Made by a program: the position numbers and the translations under genes. 64,000 nt of DNA, taken from NCBI GenBank assembly GCA_009760855.2, contig WPIO01000002.1, positions 10,906,001-10,970,000 of the forward strand, written 5' to 3'. The stretch's first letter is position 1. Every line of letters begins with the position of its first letter. Shown piece by piece: positions 23,259-33,369 of the stretch. The notes under the pieces are model-generated. The model saw only the letters and a list, made by a program, of their open reading frames with translations, searched no databases and was not told the origin of the DNA. The DNA comes from Cristatella mucedo (taxonomy: Eukaryota; Bryozoa; Phylactolaemata; Cristatellidae).

Positions 23259-26231
23259 TTACTTACTTGTCTTGTCCGGCAGAGGATTCTTCTCGCACGT
23301 GTCGGCATGCTTAAGGGCATCCCTCGAAAAGTTCTCAATGCCCTGGGTAAACTGTATATGCTGCTTTTCAGCCTCGACAGCTGCCAAAAGTATGATGCAC
23401 GTTCCGTTGAGACGCATGACAAAGCATCGGCCATTCACGATCAGTCCAAGCCACTACAGGCGAGCTGGACAGGATCGAAGGAAGGGCAACCTACCGGCAG
23501 GATCGGGAAGAGGGTTCTTCTCTACTGTGCTGGTCGGATTGAGAGCGTCTTTGTCAAAGCTAGAAATGCCACGGGTAAACTGAATATGCTGCTTCTCAGC
23601 TTGCACAGCTGAAAGAGAACAACATTCACTGTCGGCTCAGTATCCACGGCATCAGGAACTAAAGCTAAAGGATTTTTTGATGCTAGCATCGTCGCCGGTT
23701 GCACTAGCTGCACTAGCTAGGTGGCAGCCATCGATCATTTTGGCGAAAGGAATTAAAAGTCCTTCTATTTTCCTGTTAGTGAAGCAGCCGGCCGAGCGAG
23801 CGGTGATACAAAACTCGACAAAAAGCAAGCGCAGGTCGAACCACAAATCGAAGGTCAAGCGCATGCACTAACAGTGTGCAGGCGGTGACACAGCTGCAGC
23901 TACTGCCCCGTGGGTTGGCCTAAGGATTCCTCTCTTTGTCAGTACTTGTCAGATTGAGCTAATTTCGTCAAACATCACCTTGCACTGCCTAAACTATAAA
24001 ATGCCACCTCTGCTTGAACGTCTTTGGGGCAGTGGAGATAGCATGCAAAGTCACAAGCCAGGCAAAGATGCGCAGCCTGTTCGGCGATTAGCGAGGCTGA
24101 CGACAGCACAGCATTTCCAAAGCCTCACAGTGTCAAGCACAGAGAAAAGGCTTAGTGGCCTGAACAGCTGCAATTATAGGGTAATCTATAACATGCAATC
24201 AGAATCCATGCACGGGCAGGCAAAGTGAAGCACGTGAAAGAAAGCATGCAGCCAGGCGTCGCACCCTGTGTGTCAGGCAGCGGATTCTTCTCAGCAGTGT
24301 TTGTTGGGTTTAATGCATCCTTATCAAATTTCTCGATGCCCTTGGTAAACTGGATATGCTGCTTTTCTGCTTCGACAGCTAAAAAGCAACGGCATATCTA
24401 CATATGTGGGATTCTGTGGATGCACATTCAGAATCCATGCACAGGCAGGCAAAGTGAAGCACGTGAAAGAAAGCATGCAGCCAGGCGTCGCACCCTGTGT
24501 GTCAGGCAGCGGATTCTTCTCAGCAGTGTTTGTTGGGTTTAATGCATCCTTATCAAATTTCTCGATGCCCTTGGTAAACTGGATATGCTGCTTTTCTGCT
24601 TCGACAGCTAAAAAGCAACGGCATATCTACATATGTGGGATTCTGTGGATGCACATTCAGAATCCATGCACAGGCAGGCAAAGTGAAGCACGTGAAAGAA
24701 AGCATGCAGCCAGGCGTCGCACCCTGTGTGTCAGGCAGCGGATTCTTCTCAGCAGTGTTTGTAGGGTTCAGTGCATCCTTATCAAATTTCTCGATGCCCT
24801 TGGTAAACTCGATATGCTGCTTTTCTGCTTCGACAGCTAAAATGCAACGGCTTCTTACTTACATATTTGGGATTCTGCGGATGCAGCATGCACAAGCAAA
24901 TCAAGATGCTGCTGATTGATGACTTGTCATAGCAGTACAGCTTCCATCACATAGCCATAGCCAGCACAAAACTATGCTCGCTGTAAGGAGACCATGTATA
25001 GCTAGCTGTAAGTCTTAGCGAGAGCAAGAGAGACTGCGGCAACCTTTGGCAATCAATCAAGGACCATCGGTTGGCAGGCGACAGCAGGTGCCACTACCGA
25101 AGGATCGTTAAGCCAAAGCCGAAAATCTGCTGTAATTTTAGGCTGCCATTAAAAGCCAAGGCCCGAGAAATGAAGAAATAAAGAATCCTTCCTAGTGAAG
25201 CCAATTTTACCATCAACAGATGGAACAGGATTTTTTTCCTGAACGTCAATTTTCCTCAACGAGGCTCTTTTGAAGTTGCTGATGCCTTCCGTAAATTGTC
25301 TGTGCTCCTTCTCAAGAGCAACGGCTATAAAACATCAGCCGATCCGCTACTGATTCGCATGCTCAAGCAATTGTAACAGCCGTCCGTGCGCAATAGCTTC
25401 AGTACTCACTTTCATTATCAGGCAGCGGGTTCTTTTCAGCTGTGCTAGTACGATGAAGGGCGTCCTTATCAAACTGCTCAATACCTTGCGTAAACTGCTG
25501 ATGCTGCTTTTCAGCTTCCACCGCTGCAATGACGAGAGAAGACTCCAATGTTTGAAACGGCATTGTAAAGTCTTTTTTAAGCGGAGGGTTTTTTCTCGGT
25601 CTTACTCGAAGTTTGGGCTCACGCATGACTCAGACTGGGGGAGATGCTCCACGGCCGATAAAAGACTATTGCAGATCGATGCAGCTGAGCAGAAGTTCTA
25701 CTTTCTTGGGAGAAAGACTGCCGAAAGCCAGCAACAACCAAGCAATCGTGGGTGGTGCCCACGGCATGCTATCTTGTTTTAGGAATACAAGATGATGAGG
25801 AAATAGGCAACAGAGGCAATCATGGAAAACCGCATAAATCAGGCTCAAGGAAACCGCAGTGAGCTCATCTGTATCAAATGCATGCGCATCCCAAGAATGC
25901 CCAACTCATGTTACACAGCTTCGTTAGTTGGTCCAGACGTACAGTACGTATCCTGAGTAAACGGGTCCACCTACTGCTGCACCAGTCAACCGTGTTGGCC
26001 TCCCAAAGAGAATATTTCAATGACGTGTCTCGTGGCAAGCACATGCGAGTGCAGCAGGTGTGCATAGAAAAACTCAAGACGCTCGCCGGCCACTCGCACG
26101 TTTGATGCACCTTCAGCTGAAGGAAGAGAGACCTTCTCAACGGTGTCTGTATGCTTCAGGCCCAGCTTGTCAAAGCTTGCGACATCCTTCACGATTGGCG
26201 AAAGAACGGGTGCTGCGTCTCCAGAAGCCAT
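23259..26231 (-). CDS. Multi-repeat beta-thymosin, eight actin-binding repeats, nine or fewer exons
   Basis: Beta-thymosin/WH2 repeats bind actin monomers in the cytoplasm; multi-repeat forms (ciboulot, tetrathymosin, thypedin) tune actin assembly. Exon 1 starts at ATG 26231-26229 in a CCATGG context and runs to 26111 (40 codons plus one base). Seven exons of exactly 114 nt follow: 25523-25410, 25324-25211, 24836-24723, 24607-24494, 24378-24265, 23608-23495 and 23380-23267. All introns are phase 1 with AG acceptors and GT donors. A typical repeat has the linker VEAEKQH, the helix QFTQGIEQFDKDAL, a short linker, then EKNPLP. The LKKT position reads LKHT, LHRT, LRKI, LNPT (four times, repeats 4-7) and LKHA. 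Repeat 1 has EKVSLP and lacks the linker. The 3' end is uncertain: without splicing, the last frame stops after KTSK at 23259. With the strong donor GTAAGT at 23266 it would join a terminal exon near 23114-23150. Confidence 0.9.
24265..24836 (-). repeat. Triplicated exon-intron unit (229 bp) in the thymosin gene
   Basis: Exons 24836-24723, 24607-24494 and 24378-24265 are spaced 229 bp apart. The second and third exons are identical over 114 bp, and the two 115-bp introns between them are identical as read. The first exon differs at about four positions. Each unit is one beta-thymosin repeat plus its intron, so unequal crossing-over adds repeats without breaking frame. Confidence 0.95.
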
Positions 26232-26754
26232 GGCTTTTATGCTGCTGCTAACTTCAAAGAGAGCGCACACACAGCACACGTGAGTACACGACGCATGTCA
26301 GGAGAGGCAACGAAAAGCAGTTGCGCCCATATCGTCTACAGCTGCTGAGTGGCGTTTCTTAGCATGGCAAACAGATGTGAATGCTGACAACTGCTTAAAG
26401 ACGTCGAATTTACTCAATCTCATTCTACGAACGGTCGGCTGCAAGCCACGACTCGTTCTTACCCACTAATTACTAAAAGGTAATTAAAAGGCAGAAGGTG
26501 GCTAGAAGGAATTATCGAGTCAAGTTCACATATCAACTATTTGCTAGCATCTACTGGGTACAAGAAAAAGAAAGCACGGCAGCGGCCAGCATGGAGTGTC
26601 GGCAGGCCGGCCGTACATACCAAGGGCACAAGACCAGTGGCACAGTGACATTTAAGGTGAAGAGCCACGAGTTTAAGCTGACAAATACGAAAGATCTCTT
26701 CAGCTCAAGTTTCCATTAACATTCGAGCAGTCTGCCGAGATGCCTATTAGCTAT
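26232..26754. other. Thymosin 5' flank / candidate 5' intron; no other gene seen
   Basis: Just upstream of the start codon the minus strand has a pyrimidine-rich run (GCGCTCTCTTTGAAG) followed by TTAGCAG, a possible acceptor for a non-coding first exon. The plus frame at 26498-26719 has no motif. Confidence 0.4.
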
Positions 26755-27025
26755 AAAAAGAAAATAAAAACTCGTCTATTTATCACAGCATCTAGTGGGT
26801 CCCTGTGATTCAACCTTTGTCTGCTTATGCATGCCGACACTCTGCCTAATGCCACTAACCATTCTTGCATGCTGACTCTGAGCATGTCACCCTAACCATG
26901 TTATTCTTGTTGCTTATTGAGCATGCTACCACTAACCATTCGATCGCTCTTCCTTTGAAGCAAATGTAAAGTGCCTAGAAAGAAATCTCTGAGGTGGCTA
27001 TATGAAATGTATTATTATTTCTATT
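26755..27025 (+). mobile_element. LINE-A 3' end
   Basis: Starts in the ORF2 end (AAAAAGAAAATAAAAACTCG, TTTATCACAGCATCTAGTGG), then the 3' UTR (ACCATGTTATTCTTGTTGCT) and the terminal hairpin region AAGTGCCTAGAAAGAAATCTC, ending in ATT repeats. Confidence 0.85.
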
Positions 27026-28620
27026 ATATCATTATCATGTCTACAGCACACACTTCAGATAGCATGTATCACCCACCCCACCAAGACTGGCCCCCATCAA
27101 AGGCTGATCACCTGCTCTGGCGGCTTTAATAAACAGCTACCGACCATTGCTAACAGCATAATTGCTTAACACCAAGGACCTATGCCTACCCATTGATTGA
27201 GTCACCTATTTGGCTGAGTATCGGGTCGGGTGAGCAAAGGGGTGGGCGGGCCCTAGCACAAAGGCTACTTACCGCAGAAACCGGACACCGAGCCAGCTCA
27301 CCAGCTGAGCTAGACAGACTGGCCAGTCCCTCGGCCTTTGACTAGCTCATCTTAGCCCGACTAGAAGTGATGTGAGTGCCAGCCCGGTCATGTCCGACTG
27401 TCTTGTAAGGGCCGACCCTGCTGGTAGGGGAGGGGGCAATCGCAGCAACCAGCGGATTTTCACACCCCATCCAGCAGCTGTACGATCAGCTGAGTCCTTC
27501 ACAATGAGCACGGCACATCGAGTGTGAATGGCTACCCCGAGGACTCTTCGGTTGCTGATCTGGCCAAGCTAATCTTCGCTTGCTTACTCTTTCGTTGCGG
27601 TCAGCGTGAACGAAGCTAGCCACACAAGAAAGTGACATTAGTAACAAACAAAAGCATCCTTGATTGCCAATAATAGTCTGTAAGCTGCCGGTCAATAGCA
27701 TCTGCAGTCACTGCTGCTCAAACGCACGAAAACAATGACCGTCGATTGATACGGAGTTTAAACTGCCATAATGAAACTGAATAGGACGTGAAGGGGACAG
27801 TTTGTCACAACAAGATCGCACCAAAAAAGGCCTCGTTACTGCTCGGTCCGAAGTTGACCAGTTGTAGTGCTGCTCCGGGTACCAGGATAGCTCACAGACT
27901 GCCTAATATTGCCCGACCGTCCGACACTCAATGAGGGACGATCAGCCGGCACCGCTCTCAGCTTCCCTCCGGAAGCCGTCTGCGAACTTCTGAATGAGCG
28001 AGAAATGCAACTTAAGACACGCGACTATAGCAGCACAATTCTACAAAATGAAAGCCAGGTAACTTAACACCAGGTCAGCGTAATGAGTCGGGGCACTGTC
28101 CGCTAACAAGCAGAGGAAAACGGTTTAGCAAAGCATATTCGAAGGCTAACCGCTAAGGAGCCTGCAAGAGCGAGCTGCAGGCGTCTGAGTGTCGTCCCAG
28201 ATAGCCGTAGATAATCGGCTGTAGGATAAGACCGTACCTCTATCCAAGGTAGCCGGAAGAGCTGCGAGTAGATGGGCACTTCCTGGATCGCGGGTGGTAA
28301 CCCGCGAGAGCACATTCGCCTTCTCACGGCTGAGGGCGCTAGCGGTCCGGAACGTAACATGCGTCCGCACGTAACAAGCAACGCGCATGGCAGCGGCTGC
28401 TAGCAGCTTGCAGCCGCTTTTAGCTACCGCGAGGTCGCCGGCGACCTGTTGACCTAAATAGGGCCAGGGGTCCAGACTCGCGTATGAAAAAATATGCGTC
28501 GTTTACAGCGGCGCTTTCGCGCCGCGCACTTCAGGCATCTCAACGAAACGCGCTAAAGCTAGGCAGTCATGCATCAGTTTGTGCAGCCGCTGAGACAGCG
28601 GCTGCACAAACTAGGGGCTC
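27026..28620. other. No gene recognised; GC-rich toward the right
   Basis: The minus frames at 27486-27701 and 28103-28388 show no domain. The region rises in GC from about 28.1 kb and contains a perfect hairpin at 28576-28612. It may be the first intron of the thymosin gene. Confidence 0.35.
28576..28612. repeat. Perfect 17-bp inverted repeat with 3-nt loop
   Basis: Arms 28576-28592 (AGTTTGTGCAGCCGCTG) and 28596-28612 are exact reverse complements around AGA. Confidence 0.95.
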
Positions 28621-28621
28621 A

Positions 28622-28790
28622 CCTTAGCGAGCGTCCGACCTCGCAGACAACAAGCGGAGAATGGCCGGGACGGTAGGTAATTCGGAAGGGGCATGACGTC
28701 ATAGCCCTAAGGTCGCGCCCAAGCCGATAGCCAATGGAATTTCTCACTATGCCAACCTTCTTTCTTCCCGCCCCTCCGCTGACCAATCGC
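28622..28790 (-). promoter_or_regulatory. Promoter-like cluster and candidate non-coding first exon
   Basis: A cAMP-response palindrome TGACGTCA lies at 28694-28701, CCAAT boxes at 28731-28735 and 28783-28787, and a GC box CCCGCCCC at 28767-28774. On the minus strand, a splice donor AAG|GTGAGC follows at 28622. This would suit a 5' non-coding exon of the thymosin gene, with an intron of about 2.4 kb. Direction and target are inference; a plus-strand gene is also possible. Confidence 0.4.
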
Positions 28791-28984
28791 AGATGGACTC
28801 ACCTAAGTGCCACCAAAGCAGCCAGGAAGTAGCAGACTGCAAGCCTAATAGTTTCATGTAGGATAGCTACGAGTCAATTTTGTGCACGGGCTTGGGCAGA
28901 AGTTGAGGCCTAGGTATTAATAGAATCGACCTGTTAGTAGCTTGCTGGTTTATAATATACAGACACTATGGCTTTTGCTATTTT
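28791..28984. other. Nothing recognised
   Basis: Unique-looking DNA between the promoter-like cluster and a decayed SINE. Confidence 0.4.
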
Positions 28985-29112
28985 GGTTTCTCTGGTGGAG
29001 GGAGGTGGATAGGGTGACTGCTCAACGATCAGGGTCAGGGGCTCGAGCCCACAGCTTGTGTACAGCGCTTAGATACGAGATTAAGCTCTCATTGCCAATG
29101 AATAATATATTC
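28985..29112 (+). mobile_element. SINE-1 copy, decayed
   Basis: B-box region GGGGCTCGAGCCC at 29038-29050, then the tail CAGCGCTTAGATACGAGATTAAGCTCTC and an AT-rich end. The A-box half is eroded. Confidence 0.55.
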
Positions 29113-30277
29113 AATTTTATATTCTCTTATGTCAAAGCTCTTTGGCTGAGTATATGCAATGCACATTTTTGGTGCACCCTGCTCGGAGAAGTTCAGACGT
29201 GTTTCAAGTCAAGGTGACAACAATATGATCAGTGTTCGCTAGCTTAGTGTGTTGAATAGAGCACCAGAACTTGCCAGGAGTGTAGCTGCTCAACTCTCGC
29301 TGACGAAATCATACACCGTTTTGTCTTCCATCCCGAAAAGCACAGAGTGGGGAAGTGACTTTGCCACACTTCACGGGTCCTGGAGTATCTGCTCAAGCAG
29401 GTTTGCCCGAAAGACCAATAGAAACGCAGGATTTAGCGCAGGGCTCGGTTTTCCGGGATCTAGAGAGATCTAGTGATTTTGGTTGGCTTGTGTGCATGTC
29501 TGGACACGTGCCTTCTCACCAGGCTGTCAAAACGATGTTTTTCCGACTCTGGCTGTCATGTTCACCCACTAATTAGTTCTATATCCCTTGGAGAGCATGT
29601 CTTCAGCTGCAACACTTCCGAAGCCTGAAACATACTACCGAATGACTTCACATGACGTCCCTTAACTCGAGGGAATTCAAAAAGGAGCTATAATCGCATG
29701 TTCCTTGCAGAATTGTCTCCACATGCGGAGTGTCTATTGTGCACATTTGTATGCTAGCAGTATGCTCGTTATCACTAACCAATTGGCAAGCTTTTTTCTT
29801 GCACATGTACCTAGAAAGAGATTTAGTTCTCTCGGGCTGCTGTATTAATATCTTATCATAAAATAGCGAATAAAACAGGAGACCCTCACAGAACTGTTGC
29901 CCCTACCGAGAGCCCACGCGGTATGGCTGCTTTAATTCGTTCATTACATATCAACATTCAATTAGCAGAGCAGCTGTCTAAATGGCTCACCTGCTGCCAC
30001 GCGCCACTATCTTTATTGATGTGTGGAGCCGAGAGTTCCTACATATGCACGTGATAGTGGTCATTTAGATCGCCCGAGGAGCCTTGTAAGGGTAGAGAGG
30101 TCTAGCTTGTGCAGAGCATAATTTCAATGTTAAAAGCAGTGGGTGGGGAGAGGCCTTTAGGCAGGAAGTAGAGAGGAATGCCTACCTATGACGAACATGT
30201 ATTCAAGCACAAGAAACCAGAGGCTGCAGACAATGCATAATCAAAGTGGCACCAAGCCAGTTAATTCTGAGTGCAGC
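29113..30277. other. No gene recognised
   Basis: Overlapping plus frames at 29249-29473 and 29355-29576 have no motif. Confidence 0.4.
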
Positions 30278-30362
30278 TTGTAAAAATAATAATAATAATA
30301 ATTCACTTGATAAAGCGCCCTCAGAGAACTTAATCTCTCTCTAGGCGCTTTACATTTGATAA
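30278..30362 (-). mobile_element. LINE-A 3' tail
   Basis: AAT repeats followed by CACTTGATAAAGCGCCCTCAG...AATCTCTCTCTAGGCGCTTTACATTT, the LINE-A terminal hairpin in reverse. Only the tail is present. Confidence 0.85.
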
Positions 30363-32976
30363 ACTTGCAATCGATTTTTACACCTCACACATACAGTACC
30401 CAGATATACATGTAAATACAAACACAGTATATGCCTAGATATACGTATTTTATAATTTATAAATAAATAAACGTATATATTTACCAACATGATGTTACCA
30501 ATGTTTTCTGAAAGATCACAAACGGCAAGATTAAGTACTTCCACTCGATTAGCAACCGACGAGTTCGTGTCGAATAAACGCTGACTGTGAGCTATAATCT
30601 TTCAATACTTTCGGGTCTTGCAGCTTACATAAAAATCTTTTGCATCTTACCCCCCTCCCAGATGAAAATTCTAGCTCTGCCTCTGTATGCACGTATGGCT
30701 CAAACTTCACTTAGACTAGGGGAGGAGGAGCAGACTGCACTAGATAACTTACTGTGGCAACATGTCTATTTTTCTCTAATAATGTGGCTTGCAATCAGTG
30801 TTTGATGCGACTGCCGTTGGTAGGCACACCAGCTTAAGGCAGACCTTTACGGTGAAACGTTTTCCTATTTGCACTTAGCAGACTCTGTTGCAATTCGCCC
30901 TGCACGCAGGCAGGGGCAATCATAGAGATGCATGCACAGCCAGCAGCACAGAGAGTGCATGTGGCTGCTCCTGTTCTCCCGAGTAACTGCTGCTGTGGCA
31001 GAGAGGCGCTCTTCAGCAGCGTAGCGACCGACTTCCCACTCTTTGCTCACTCCTGTGACCGCCCTGCTGCTTACGTGCCCTACCACCTCCACCAACATTC
31101 AAGGGCCAGACACAGTCTGGTTCAAGTGACCCCTCTTGACATTAGCTTTGACTAATGCGAATGGCAAGTGTCGTCACGTGAGCAGATGCTGAGAATGCAG
31201 TCTATTTCCCTGAGCGGGAGACAGAATAACGTTGACCGCTGGCAAAACAAGAAAAGTGTCAGGTCACCTGCAAATCCGGTACGTACCATCGGGTGGCTGA
31301 GGCTGCAGTGCGACTTTAGCAGTTCAAAGTGCACAGCGACCAGGCGTTCAATTCTGAGTCAGACATTTTGCCCAAAAGAGTGCTTCCTGATTAGGATAAG
31401 GATCTAGGCACTTTTGCTAATCTCGATATCCAAACACTGCTGTCTCCCAGCTGCAGAGGCTAGCTCGCGAAACTTCTTGAAACCACTCTTGGTTGGGCAC
31501 TTCCAGAACCCCGATAGTCAGCATCTATTCTACTACCACCCTGGTTGGGATCAGTTATAAGTTCTTACCTTTAGGGATCACACGGGCATAGAACTACTTT
31601 GGAATACAGCGCTTCAAGTCTAACTTAATTTATTTACATGTCACTGTCCTAAGCCAACCAAACTGACAGGGCTAGATCGTTGATCCTAGCCAAAGTTCCT
31701 ACTGCGTTAGAGATGTAACCATTGCCTGCATGGCAGGTGGACGTGATTAGGTTTATGTTGCTGCTCATAGCTCTTTTGATTGATGAGACTGTCATTTGTA
31801 TGCCCTAGCCATCTCAACTGTCAGCCTTAGCATGGCCAGCCTGTCGTGGCAGGTTGATTCGATGCAGGACCTTGCACGATCGCTTAATTATGTACTCGTG
31901 TACATGTTAACCTTCAACGATTAGCCTACATATTGCACGAGCGTGAAAGAGGTCAGATGACTGCCATGGTCATCACCGAATCTTATTCATGCACATGATT
32001 CTGAACGTACCAGGAGGAGCGAAACAATGTGTGATAGGTGGGTGCTACTGATTTATTACCAAAAGCTAATGCTGCATCAGTTACACAGATAAGCTTGTAT
32101 CTGTCAAACTCAACCTCTTACTCACGATGCTCTTTTATGATGGTGCGTAATTCTCTTCTTTATCTTACTAGTTTGAGTGATGGTCCTGCAAAAGTTGTAA
32201 ATGCAGCATCAATCCGTTGTTGCCTACACATACTAGTATGACCTGCTTAGCTTACTTCCTATGATGATTCACGATACTATCTCATACTCTTAGCCAACTT
32301 CTTCGATTGTTTTCTAGTTAGCAAGATTGTCAAACAATTTATAGGTCAGGTATATTTAATTTCAGAAGGGAAATTTAGATGCAGCTAGTGCTACATTGAA
32401 TGCCTTAATTAGATGTAATTCACACTGAGCAGACAGAAAACAAAGTTCTTGAAATGTGGCATGAAAATCGACAAACAGCTACTTACACATCGAATTCCCT
32501 ATAACATTCATTTTCTGCATCTGGGATCTTTCCCAGACGTTTAACACACTTTTCTATTAAGCAGCTTGCATAATTGTACTTAGTTTGTAGCTGTCAAGCA
32601 CAAGTAGCATGCCAAAACAAAGATGATTAGATCGGCCACATGAATTATCAAAGACATATTCGAGCATGAACAGGCTGAAATTAAATAAATAGCCCTAATT
32701 CTTAGTGGTATTAGCGATATAAATTCCTTGAATTTGCAGAAGCCTGAAAGGGCAAGTATGATGACTGGCCATCAGCATGTAAACAGTCATTAATAATTTG
32801 TTAGCTAATGTATGGAGCCAATCTACTATCATGTAATCACGTTTAGCTAAATTAATATGAATAATCTTGCATATGATGAACTCATATAACTTCCTTCGAT
32901 GTTAATAATAATAAAACACATTTTATAGCATGCTAAGAGAAGTAAATATCTGTTTAGGCAGTTGACTAGGCACTTG
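30363..32976. other. No gene recognised; one possible DNA-transposon end
   Basis: At 30633-30690 the minus strand reads CAGAGGCAGAGCTAGAATTT then TCATCTGGGAGGGGGG, which resembles hAT element termini of the DUF4371 type. No partner was found. Other frames (30587-30805, 30928-31155, 31168-31407, 32038-32241) lack motifs. Confidence 0.4.
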
Positions 32977-33122
32977 CCGAGCTGGTTTGGTCTAGCGGTT
33001 AAGGTGCTCGCCCCGACCAAAGTCTGACTGAAGTCGTGGGCTCGTGCCCCGAGGCATATGCGAAGCACTTGAATAGAGATTAAGTTCTCTTGGGGCGCTA
33101 TATAAATGAATTATATAATTAT
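32977..33122 (+). mobile_element. SINE-1 copy, well preserved
   Basis: GCTGGTTTGGTCTAGCGG head with A box TAGCGGTTAAGG, the B-box region GTGGGCTCGTGCCCC, and the tail GAATAGAGATTAAGTTCTCT then TGGGGCGCTATATAAATG. Confidence 0.85.
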
Positions 33123-33179
33123 ATACTATGCCGAATGGAAGCAGTGAATAAGCACCCAAAGGAAATCGCATGTATCCAG

Positions 33180-33365
33180 CAAATGCTTCGAAGAACAGTT
33201 GCGTTTTAAGCTAATTTTTACATATCGTCAAGTCAGGGGTAGGAGTCCAGTCGGGGTTTCCCAAATGCATAGATCAGCTTTTAATGGTAAGATTTTGTTT
33301 ACATAGGTCCGAATTTTTGCAGTATTGTATAGCTGAAAGTAAGTGGACTTGACCAAACATTCCCT
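33180..33365 (-). mobile_element. LINE-A fragment, internally deleted
   Basis: Contains two blocks of the minus-strand LINE-A: GCGTTTTAAGCTAATTTTTA (ORF2 end) and ATAGCTGAAAGTAAGTGGACTTGAC (upstream part). The intervening LINE sequence is missing. Confidence 0.6.
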
Positions 33366-33369
33366 CTGT

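Noticed and set aside
24225-24840. Regularly spaced near-identical repeats resembling a CRISPR array
   Set aside because: The unit is 229 bp with identical spacers. It is an exon-intron triplication in a eukaryotic gene.
24225-24919. Plus-strand open frames over the triplicated block
   Set aside because: Shadow frames; the minus strand carries the thymosin repeats with consistent splice sites.
32977-33060. Possible functional tRNA gene
   Set aside because: A- and B-box sequences are present, but no complete cloverleaf was evident and a SINE tail follows, as in the other SINE-1 copies.
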